From the NCBI GenBank assembly GCA_902729315.2, contig LR746265.1:7931392-7995391 (forward strand): a stretch of 64,000 nt of DNA, written 5' to 3'. The stretch is from Spirodela intermedia. Lineage: Eukaryota > Streptophyta > Magnoliopsida > Alismatales > Araceae. This document shows positions 12,591-22,887 of this stretch, one piece after another. A program made the translations under genes and the position numbers. Position 1 is the stretch's first letter. Each line of letters begins with the position of its first letter. Under the pieces are notes generated by a model, which saw only the letters and a list, made by a program, of their open reading frames with translations, was not told the DNA's origin and made no database searches.

Positions 12591-13217
12591 TCAGAGGGAC
12601 ATGGCGACGAGGATGGCCTGGCGGCAGCGGGCCCTGGCGACCTCCACCCTCTCCCGGAGCGTCTCCTCCTTCACCGCCGCCTTCACCATCTCCAGGTCCA
12701 TCTCCATCAGCTTCAGGACCCGCTCCAGCTCCGTCACCTTCCGCTCGTCCACCTCGCCGCCGGCGACCAGCACCGCCGCCTCCTCGCGGGCTCGCTCCGC
12801 CACAATGCCCCCTACCTTGGCCAGCAGCGCCGTGGAGCCGTACTGGCCCCTCCCCATCAGGGACTCGAGCTTGTCCAGGAAGTCGGCGATCACCCACCCC
12901 TTGGGGGGCTCGTTGTTGATCTCCTTCGTGCGCTTCCACCCGATCTGCAGGTCCGGGGGCTCCGGCCGCTGAACGGCGCCGCCGCCACGGCGCCGCTCGG
13001 GGGTGATGGCCGACGGCCGGCGACGCGGCTCGAGGTCGAAGACCGGCTGCGGCGGCGTCTCGTATGGTTTGGGGAGGGGCTCAAATCCGGGGGGCTCCGG
13101 TGGGGTGGAGGGAGCGCAGGCGGCGGCGGGGAGGCGGCAGGGCCGCCGTTGCCGGAGGTGCCCCGCCGCCCAGGGCAGACGGAGGGGCGGCGGCGCCGCC
13201 GCCGCCGAGGCAGCCAT
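12591..13217 (-). CDS. Single-exon gene of unknown function, probable organelle-targeted protein
   Basis: The frame is 208 codons, ATG at 13217-13215, TGA at 12593-12591, and is strongly GC-rich. I do not recognise a named family. The first 35-40 residues are rich in A, P, R and L with few acidic residues, like a chloroplast or mitochondrial transit peptide. A proline-rich stretch follows to about residue 90. The last 110 residues look well ordered: a block GWKRTKEINNEPPKGWVI, then charged heptad-like helices (EERAREEAAVL and ELERVLKLMEMDLEMVKAAVKEE-type segments) that could form a coiled coil. It is the most convincing of several overlapping GC-rich frames because only this one has a structured, charge-patterned C-terminus. 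It shares strand with the NTF2 and eIF1 genes upstream. Confidence 0.65.
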   Translation of the reverse strand: MAASAAAAPPPLRLPWAAGHLRQRRPCRLPAAACAPSTPPEPPGFEPLPKPYETPPQPVFDLEPRRRPSAITPERRRGGGAVQRPEPPDLQIGWKRTKEINNEPPKGWVIADFLDKLESLMGRGQYGSTALLAKVGGIVAERAREEAAVLVAGGEVDERKVTELERVLKLMEMDLEMVKAAVKEETLRERVEVARARCRQAILVAMSL

Positions 13218-13305
13218 TGGCGAAAGAAGAAGAAGAAAGATAAGCCCCGCTCTTGCCTCGTGGAAGGAGTGGCTCCAGTCCTTTGGATAACAAGGCCTCT
13301 GGACG

Positions 13306-13313
13306 TGACGTCA
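13306..13313. promoter_or_regulatory. TGACGTCA palindrome (bZIP/TGA-type site)
   Basis: A perfect 8-base palindrome, embedded in ggacgtgacgtcaataa, lies about 90 bases upstream of the ATG of the minus-strand gene at 12591-13217. This element binds plant bZIP factors. Use here is inferred from position only. Confidence 0.45.
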
Positions 13314-13372
13314 ATAATTACGCAATTTTTAAAAGAAATACCTAATGTTTGGTATAAATAAAAATCATAGCA

Positions 13373-13442
13373 TACGGCGGCCGCCATCACCCCCACCGCC
13401 GCTGTTTTGACCAAAACGGCGGCCGCCGCCGCCACCGCCGCT
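13373..13442. repeat. GC-rich short tandem duplication
   Basis: Two copies of an 'acggcggccgcc...ccaccgccgct' unit (13374-13405 and 13413-13442) are separated by gttttgaccaaaac, which can itself pair as a 6-bp stem. The segment lies between the unknown gene and the NTF2 gene and may be part of a promoter. Confidence 0.6.
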
Positions 13443-14033
13443 CAACTGCTGTAATTCCTGTTGAGATTCTTCGTCCCCGACACGTTCGGCCCTCCGAGGA
13501 CGGCTTTACCCATCGTTCTTTCCCGGGTTACTCTTTTTTGTCAAAAGCGCCATTTTTTTTGGCCGTATCACAATTTAAACCCTAGTTTTACCTCTATGAG
13601 TAAGCTCATCCATCCACCGACCTCCACTAATGCATGCGTGGTGCAATTGTTCCACGGTCGTTGGCTTCACGTTTGTAGTTTTAGAAACTTCTGTGGGTTT
13701 TTGTCGTGTGTTTACTTTCTGTGGGGCCTTCGGAAATTTTCCCATTCCACTATCTCTCCTTCTCGAATCAACCTTTTATTAAGGATCGAAACATAACTTA
13801 TTATTATTATATATATACTTCCAATTTAGTAACGATCGTGGGGCAATATTTTCTTCATATATTCTCATATATACTCGGCAGTTGCTATCCATCGCCGGTG
13901 GATGCGCCGGCCGTCTTCTCCGGCGCCGGCGACGGCCATCCCTCGTCCGCTGTCCTCAACAGTGAGGGAGAGAGAAAAGCAGTCGAAGAGAAGCAAGATG
14001 TAGAGGAGGAAGACGACGGAGGAGCGGTGCCGA

Positions 14034-14512
14034 TCAGGTGTAGAGGCGGCGGAAGATGTCGTTCTGCACGACGAAGCCCCCTTGCGGGGTCGGGACCAAC
14101 TGGAACATCTGCAACGAGAGGGAGGAGAGACCGCCATTAATGGCGATGGGGGAAGCTCGGCGGGTGGGAGAAGGAGAGAGGTGGAGAACCTGGCTGAACC
14201 GGAGCGGTGCTCCTCGCCAGGGAGCTCGAGGCTGCCGCTAACGAAGACGAGGATGCCCCCGGTGGGCGGCGACGGCTGGCAGTCCACCGTCGAGACGCGG
14301 TGGCGGTACCGGTCAAAGGGCGGTGCCGCCGCAAGCCGCCGGGCGATCGCCTCCGCGCCGAACTCCGGCTGGCCTTCGAAGGACAGCAGGGAGGTAGAAT
14401 CGTAGAGCCCGGCCAGCGACGGGCTGCTGGTGTCCAACAGGTGGTAATAGTGTTCCACGAAGGCCATCGCCACCGCCTCCCACCGCCGCTCCTCCGCCGC
14501 AGCAACGTCCAT
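14034..14512 (-). pseudogene. NTF2: NTF2-like nuclear transport factor, with an apparent one-base frameshift
   Basis: NTF2 carries Ran-GDP into the nucleus. Exon 1 is 14512-14190, exon 2 is 14108-14034, with an 81-bp GT-AG intron. Exon 1 encodes a clear NTF2 fold start: AFVEHYYHLLD, LAGLYDSTSLLSFEGQ, HRVSTVDCQPSPPTGG, ILVFVSGSLELPGEEH. Exon 2 encodes MFQLVPTPQGGFVVQNDIF and ends at TGA. The exons sum to 398 nt, not a multiple of three. At the end of exon 1 the family pattern calls for a conserved phenylalanine-serine-glutamine before MF, which appears in the neighbouring frame, so a base seems to be missing between the GEEH motif and the donor. Read as it stands, the last 24 residues would be replaced by unrelated sequence. 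This could be a real lesion (pseudogene) or a sequencing error in GC-rich DNA. Otherwise the length (about 131 residues) and splice sites are normal. Confidence 0.85.
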
Positions 14513-14570
14513 CCCTCCGCCGCCGCCACCGCCGCCGCCGCCGCCCGCCGCCCGCCGCCGATGGTGGTGC

Positions 14571-14577
14571 TTTTATA
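14571..14577 (-). promoter_or_regulatory. TATA box of the NTF2 gene
   Basis: The minus strand reads TATAAAA about 60 bases upstream of the NTF2 ATG. A CCG-repeat leader (14515-14560) lies between. Position and sequence fit a core promoter with a very short leader. Confidence 0.6.
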
Positions 14578-15232
14578 GTGGACCGTTGCCGCCACCGCCG
14601 CGGCGAGATTACGCAAGGAATCCCACGGCCATAAAGGGGACTCATTATTCTCCACCCGCCAGTGAGGGAAAAAAGACAATTTTTTCGGCTTTGTGATGGG
14701 CCCAGCCTATTTTTGGTTTTGCCCATCAATAATCGAATGCTGACCCAATTTTCCCATCTTAGGAAAAAAATTATTATTTTTATCATCATATTTACCACTA
14801 ATTACATCACTAATTAGAAAATAAACACGATTGTGAATTCTGGGATTGTTATTATTTTCGGCATGAAAATATCATGATTTTTTACTAAAATTGGCCATAA
14901 CAATCGCTGCCAAAGAAATTATGATATATATAATAAATTAAATATTTCGCATTATTCGTTAGGGGTATGTGAGTACTGGGCATAATATGGTGAGGAGAGG
15001 GATTCAGAACACCAAAGAAAGTACTATTATTATTGACGATGATGAAGCGTTCGACAAGAGCCATCAGGCCACTGAATGGGGAAGTCAACGATTGCCACAA
15101 ACAGAGAGAGACAACTTCAAGCTTAGAGATGAACTTATTTCCTTTTCAAATGTGGAGGCAGCCCACATAACCGGATAGGAAGAGCAGCCACAGCCGCCAC
15201 CGCCGCTGCTGCCGCCACTGCCAGCCGCCACC

Positions 15233-16656
15233 TTAGAAACCGTGGAGCTTGATGTTCTCCTTCTTCACAATCCCAGCCTGAGGAGCGAAGGTGACAAAGT
15301 CTTGAGGTCAGGGAAAATCCGCACAGAAGGCCACTAAAGTTTGTGGGGAAATATTATCGCCCAAGGATCAAGATCTTGAAGACTTATCGATTATTTTGAC
15401 TGACTTATCATAGCAGGAAATAGAAAGAACAATTGCAGGGTAAATTGACCTAGTTCTTAAGGCCAATCCACAATCATATGCACCCTTCAAAGACAGAAAT
15501 TAAATGTTATTTATTCGAATGTACCTGAATAAGGAAGGTGGAAACATTTTTCCTCTGATCACCTTGCAGCTGGATTACCTGCGGAAAGTAAATCAAATGG
15601 TATGAGTAAAGGGGGAAGAAACCAGCAGAAAGTCAACGGTGCGGAATGCAATCGAAACCCTAGGCGAGGATTTAGTGGTTTCCTCTTAGAGGACAATGTT
15701 CAAAAGGACCTCCAGTTCTTCCACTGAATATTTGACTTTTTCCTTCTATACTCTAATTAAATGCCCTGCCTCATTACTTATTCTTAATTCCCCAGGCTTG
15801 AACATTTGGCTACGGAAAAAAAAAAAACAAAAACTTCGTCTGAACAAATATAACTTCGACCCCACGAGAAGAGCAGGAGTATCTCCAAAGAGTTACATAA
15901 ATAGATAAATAAGTCAAACCAATGGTGAGAAAAATATCCGGATACTTGACTGCACATAAAACTGAAAAAACCCTAGTCTGTGGTACCTGGCCCAGCTCTG
16001 GATCCTGAACAACGGTACCATTACAGCAGAACTCCTTCTTGAGGTCCTTCAAGATCTTGCTGTAGCTGTACTGCTTCTTCAGCCCCTGCACCGTGGTCAA
16101 GCACTTCCTGCCGTTCCTTTGCTGCACACGCACATGCACGTACTCCTTTGTGCCCGCAGCAGAGTCCGCAGCATTCGCATCAGCGAAAGGATCTGCACCG
16201 AGGGGTGGGCAACAAAATAGCATACCGGTCAGATAGAATGAAATCTTGTCAATAACTAAGTGGTCAAAGCCTCTTGGTTTTGAATGAGATGACCTAATAA
16301 AACTAACATGATGTCAGAGCTGACTGGCGCTCTTGGGCTAGGATTAATTGTTGAGATTAGTTCCGTATTAGTTATTGTAGAATTAAACAGTGACTATCAT
16401 ACTCACACCCAATTGGTATTGAGTGAGATGGCCCAATAGAAATAACATGATGATATCAGAGCTGATGGTTAGGTGGGCTGAATGAGCCTCATCTATGGCT
16501 TTGAATGAGTAAGCTTGCAAATGAGGGCCATGTTTAGTGTAGTCCCAAATTGATTACCATCCAAAGCCAACTGGTTTTAAGGTGAATGGCCCAATAAATC
16601 AAACAGAAGCAATCCGTACCGAAGGCAGAGGGGATCTGGACGTCGAGCTCAGACAT
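15233..16656 (-). CDS. Translation initiation factor eIF1 (SUI1 family)
   Basis: eIF1 binds the 40S subunit near the P site and enforces start-codon choice. Exons: 16656-16620, 16192-15987, 15578-15525, 15277-15233; 342 nt, 113 residues, the usual plant length, with all junction phases consistent. The protein begins MSELDVQIPSAF, continues with DPFADANAADS and KEYVHVRVQQRNGRKCLTTV, then the SUI1 core (DLKKEFCCNGTVVQDPELGQ, VIQLQGDQRKNV) and ends ENIKLHGF. No key residue is missing. Intron 1 (16193-16619) holds three copies of a transposon-like repeat. The 3' UTR just below 15233 contains a GCC-rich tract. A leader exon and intron lie upstream. Confidence 0.95.
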
Positions 16657-16699
16657 GAACACTTGGCTGATAGGAGAAACAAGAGAGAGTAGCTTTGCC

Positions 16700-17645
16700 C
16701 TGCAATCAAAGGATCCAATCTCGTCAGATTTCCATCAAATAGAAGAATAAACGATGGTGAAGCATAAATTATAAAAAATTAAATCATCCCAGTAAACCCT
16801 AGATTCTCATCAAGAACAATTTTAATTACGAATATATAATTTACGGAAAGATCACGCAGAACCAGAGTAAAAAAATAAATAAATAAATACTTGTGCACGG
16901 AGAATACACGACAACTAAGGAAGCGGAAATAAGACGTGCTCATGACTGCGCAACTAATCACAGTAGAAAGTACCGTGGTCGTGGAGATTTTTAGTATAAA
17001 TGGTAGGGCGAAGGTAGAAACTAGGAGGAAATCGTAAATTTTTAACTATTCCAAATAGTAAATTCTAAACTTCACAGGATGCAAGCGTAGTAGTTTCAGA
17101 AATTAATAACATAAATGACTTGGATGGGAAGCCAGTTGGAATAGAATCCTGATTCGAAACATGTAATCCCAACAGAAATTTAAGCCGACGAAATTCGCGG
17201 TATATGTATCTCAAAGAAATCTTCAGATCAGGAGTAGGATCTTTCAAAGAAATCTACCCGTTCTAAATCTCCAAATATATAGACCACACAATTGTTCAAA
17301 CCTCGAGGGAAACGATCCACAGATCATCTCAATCTAAATCTAAATCGATCCAAGAACACCCCGATAGGAAAAGAACCCCATCATCCGTTCCCCAATCCCA
17401 AATCCAAAACTGTCTTTGCAAACCCACCCCCACTCTTCAGAATCGAACGAAGAAACAAAAACACAACAACAAAACCCCAAAAACTCAAAAAAAAAGGGAA
17501 TCCTCACAGAATCGACCGGAGAAAAAAAATCCCTGGCAACAGGTCACAACGAAACCCTAGAAATATCGACAGAAAGAGATAGAGAGATAGAGAGACAAAG
17601 GAAAGAACGAGGGACGACGAAACCCTGGTAGGAGAAGAGTCGCAC
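16700..17645 (-). other. Probable 5' UTR leader intron of eIF1
   Basis: On the minus strand a donor CAG|GTGCGA at 17646/17645 and an acceptor TTGATTGCAG at 16700 would join a leader exon, starting near 17735, to the first coding exon. The intron would be 946 bases. No coding frame is supported within it. This is inferred from splice motifs and the TATA box position. Confidence 0.5.
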
Positions 17646-17756
17646 CTGAATTGAAAGATGGGGCAGCGAACTTGGGCAGACGCGAAGGAAGATGACAGTG
17701 ACGGGAATCGACCAAGAGAAGAGAATAAACTTGGCTCTTCCTCCGTCCACAGGTTG

Positions 17757-17766
17757 CTATTTATAG
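17757..17766 (-). promoter_or_regulatory. TATA box of eIF1
   Basis: The minus strand reads CTATAAATAG, a near-ideal plant TATA box, placed about 30 bases upstream of the inferred leader exon of eIF1. Confidence 0.65.
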
Positions 17767-17879
17767 GGGTAGGAGGCCGTCGAGAAGGCTTTTTTGGCCG
17801 TGTCGGCGGGGGCTCCCCCGTCCACCGTCCGATCCCATCTGACGGTCCACAATCCACCAACCCAAGCCTCATCGAGAAA

Positions 17880-19928
17880 AATATTTGCCGAATATTCTAT
17901 TATGACTCACTCTGAGAACAAAACTATACTGCTAGTGGCGGTCCCAATTGCCTCAAGATGAGGAAAATAATGGGCTTACCATGTCAATGGAATGGGTCGT
18001 AAGAGTTGCAAGGTTTCATCACCACCAATTCCCCAAGAAGAAAAAAAAAAAAAAGAAAAAAAAGAAACTAGGAAGCAAAAGCAACTCTACCTATCAAAAA
18101 ATTACCTTAAAAGGGTTGTTTTCATATGGCATTCCTTGCATCTAATGCTCATTTTTTTTTCTAAGTTGTGATAAGATCATTGATTGTGTGAAGAAATGTA
18201 TGAATAAATCTTGGTAAAAATTAAATGACATTCAATAAGTAGATTGGATCCCATATAATTTGCCAATAATTTGGATACAATCTTATAAAATGTGTTGATA
18301 AATAGAACTTTTGTAAAGTCTAAGCATGAGTTAGCACAACAAGTGCTTGCCACATAATGATATAACATGATAGTATCATATAACTAATATAATTAGTAAA
18401 TTCCACATGGCATGAGCTCCTCAGTCCTTGAGTTCACAATGATTTATGTTTGATAGGTGTCTTGTGGAATATAGACTATTCTCTCTCTAAATTCATAAAG
18501 GGCATGCATTGTGGAACATAGAGGGATTGTTGAATATGTGTTCTCTTTGTGGAATTTTCTAATACCATTGTGGAACATTAGGGGCAAATTTATTCTCTCT
18601 CTACATTCATAACAAGCTTACCTTTAAACAAGCCAAAATCAGATTAGTTAAGAAAAGGAAATAAAAAGTGGAATAGTTATTTGCCTTGGGAATTTAATGC
18701 ATTATCATACCATTTTTAGGTCTAGTTGATTGTATTTTAGGCTTGAAAACCTATGTATTACATCTTCTAAAATTTCCAAACCAAACTAGGTCAAAAAATT
18801 TAAGCTTTTCTCATTTTTCTGAATTAGTATCCTAAATTAGATTTATAGCTTGCCAAAGTTGTGCTTTCACTTTCGAACGATAAGTGAGTCAACACACCTT
18901 GTAAAAAGAGCTGACATCAAACAAAAATATCTTATAAAGTAAGTGAGTTGACTCACTAGATAAGAACAAGTTTTAATGCTCATGTTGATCAATATATCAC
19001 ACTTGTAAATTTCAACACTTTTTAATCTTATTGATGAAGTGTTAATACAACCAAACTATATAAGATGACGGAGTAGGCTAAATATTTCGAATGGCTATCA
19101 ACCTTTAATTCTCCTTTATAGAATACTAAAAATTACTAAAGTTAACATAAAAACTAATTCACTCGCCACCTAATGGGTTCCTCTTGTACCCTCTTAAAAT
19201 CAACAACTTTACAAAGGATTAGAGGAACTAGACTTAACTGTTCTAATGTTCAGCTCAAATAAGCTATTTAGTTGATACTATATTTTTTCCTTACTATATG
19301 GTTCTATCAGACTTTTATGCTAAAACTTACTTCATAGTTACATAGGCTCTTGCCTTGAACATAACAACAATCTCATTTTCTTGATTCTTGATAGCAAAAC
19401 CCCATATAAAGTCAACAATATTTTCCCCATTTGCTTGATACATGATAGAGAAAACCCATGCAAAGTCAACAAAAGTTTTTCCACTAGTCCTACCTTGAAC
19501 ATGGTAAGGGTAAGGGTCTCATTTGCTTAGTTATTGGTGGCAATAAGATCCTATCTTCTATCTTGAATGGGCCCCCATTTTCTTCATCCATTGAATGTAA
19601 CCCCTTTGGTTGGATACTTTAATAGTAAGTGCATGGTGCAAGTTATCTCATCCTTTTGTAAAGTAATAAGATACTCAACTAGGCCAACTATATAATTCAA
19701 GCATTTGATCATCATTACACAAGGAATTCATATTCTCTTGTGAGATGCAGGAATTAGAAACATCTCCAAACCATTTTCCTAGTTGAGTCATCTAGGAATT
19801 ATTTTGTTCACATGATCACCTAAAGCAATTATTTTAATGAGGCACATCCAAAACAGGAGAAATGAGTGGAAAAGTAGATTGGGTTAGGATAGGAGACAAG
19901 GACATCACAACTAACTTGCTAATTATAG

Positions 19929-19960
<32 letters not shown>

Positions 19961-20500
19961 CTCTCTCTATATGTATATATGTATCTATTTATCTATCTTA
20001 ATGAATGTGACATACTTAGTAGTATATTTTCTCTCAATTTGGGGCTAATTCATTTGTAAAAAATGGGGTTGTTTTTTCACAGCTTGGAAGAATCAAGCCA
20101 AAGATAATGAGTAAAGCAAAGGCATTCAACACTTGATGGATAGCACTTAGCTGATAAAAGAAAATGCTACCAAAATATCCTTGGTTTCTAAAAATGGTCT
20201 TTGAAAGATGATACATAAATAGTAATGTTTGCCACAATCTCTGGCAAAGTTTGACTTTTTTTTCCTTATATTTTGTTGTGATGTGTGTGCATATGAGTTC
20301 TCTAGCTCTGTCTCTTAATGCAAGCAAAACATCTAATTTTCTTTGGAAGTATTGGTTTTGTCTTCTGTGTAATAGGTCAAAGTTAAAACCCCAATATACG
20401 AGGGTGATTCTGCAATTGTAGTCCTGGGATCGTTGACTTTCTTTTGTGGAATTTTTCATTTTTTTTCCAGGATAATTCATCCAAAAATAATTTTTTAGTT
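17880..20500. other. AT-rich intergenic region with simple repeats and transposon debris
   Basis: An A-rich low-complexity run lies at 18038-18068 and a (CT)n microsatellite at about 19930-19970. Paired short repeats occur at 18475-18620 ('cattgtggaacat' twice, 'ttctctctcta.attcata' twice). A minus-strand frame at 18368-18177 contains a 'NTFYKIVSKLLANY' string resembling a LINE reverse transcriptase motif, but it is isolated and too short to call. No gene is supported. Confidence 0.5.
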
Positions 20501-20764
20501 ATCTTTTTAGAAGAATAAGGTGAGGCCATCGTGCGCCAACCATTAAAAGAGTGGGGCCCAGGAAGACGTGGAGGACCCGACGAGGTTTTTTTAATTCTTT
20601 TAATGGCAAAAGTCTACATTCCACGTTAGACCCAGTGGTCCATCTTATCAGCACGGTTGAACGAATTTTCTTTCTTTTTTCTGCGGTGGAGAGGCTAACA
20701 CGACGGAAGTTCCAGTCTTTCCTCGAGTCTTCGCGAAGGTCGGCAGGCCCCCAAATATCTCCGC

Positions 20765-20771
20765 TATAAAA
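20765..20771 (+). promoter_or_regulatory. TATA box of polyubiquitin gene
   Basis: TATAAAA sits about 100 bases before the leader-intron donor. About 30 bases further upstream is TTCGCGAA (20730-20737), which has the spacing of a heat-shock element half-pair (TTCnnGAA), in line with the stress response of many polyubiquitin genes. Confidence 0.75.
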
Positions 20772-20870
20772 TGGGCACCGCTTTTGCTTCTTCTCTCCTC
20801 GTTCACAAGAAATTTGTTCGAGCGCCGTCTCTCTCGTCCTCGTGCAGCCTCGCTTCGTTCACCAGCCATT

Positions 20871-22107
<1,237 letters not shown>

Positions 22108-22284
22108 GGTTGGGTCGGGTCCATTCCCCGCCCCGGTCGGCGGCTGATCAGTTCTCTGCGGCGTCATCTGGTAGTTCCCTAGTTTTCCCTTTCTCTCTTC
22201 TCGTTCTTCGTCTCGGAATGTGTGGTACTCTGTTGGTTTCGTGTTCTGTTGCTGCCGGTACTAGAATCTTCTCGTTCTCTTTTC

Positions 22285-22290
22285 AATAAA
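22285..22290 (+). terminator. Poly(A) signal of polyubiquitin gene
   Basis: AATAAA lies 178 bases after the stop codon in a T-rich 3' UTR. Confidence 0.6.
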
Positions 22291-22764
22291 AATTCCGATC
22301 GCTCTTTTGGAACTGATTTTCATGTCCTTGAGCGGAGAGTTAGCGGACGCTCGACCCACCACGCTTGTCCCTTCTGATCTCCCTCAATCTTCTCGCTTTC
22401 GTCCTCGCCAGGTGACGGGTGTTTTGATTAAACTATGTCTCCCTGATAAGAACGAACAGAATGCAAATAACGCCGAGCAGACCATTTCGTCTAGCATTTT
22501 CAGATGGGGTGAGGAACACCAGTGAACTAAATGTAAACATGTTCTTGGGAACAAGGGCAGTCCTGCCTCACATAATTTAAGGATAATTTTTACTTTAGTT
22601 GGGTTTTAGGATATGCGAGGAAGGAAGGTTGTACATAAAGTACTTTTAAATAATTTTATATTTTTTTAAAAAATAAAGTCTTCATGGGTCTCGAGCTCTA
22701 CTCAGCCTCAATCTAGTTTTCTCTTAATTAAATGAAATTAGAATAAAATACAAATAAAAAGTCC

Positions 22765-22887
22765 TGAGTTTACATACTAAAGAAAAGTTATATAGGCTCT
22801 TATCAGTCAAACTAAATGTACAAGCTTCTATTTATAGAGAGAGAAAGATAGATGTACACTAAGCCCTCTAATGGATTGTATCTAACA
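22765..22887 (-). repeat. 3' LTR of decayed copia element (left end approximate)
   Basis: The inner end is clear: on the minus strand the LTR starts TGTTAGATACAA at 22887. The stretch 'ctatttatagagagag...cactaagccctctaatgg.ttgtatctaaca' matches the 5' LTR at 28405-28530. The outer end at 22765 is a guess from the first plausible TG. Confidence 0.6.

Noticed and set aside
12442-13435. Several overlapping GC-rich frames on both strands (for example 12531-13361 plus, 12890-13435 minus)
   Set aside because: They arise from high GC and lack of stops. Only the minus frame 12591-13217 has an ordered C-terminus with protein-like charge pattern.
13706-14679. Other GC-rich frames across the NTF2 locus
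   Set aside because: They are alternative-frame readings of the NTF2 exons and leader; amino-acid content is low-complexity R, A, G and P.
18177-18368. Possible LINE reverse transcriptase piece on the minus strand
   Set aside because: One short motif-like string (NTFYKIVSKLLANY) without supporting flanking motifs; too weak to annotate as an element.
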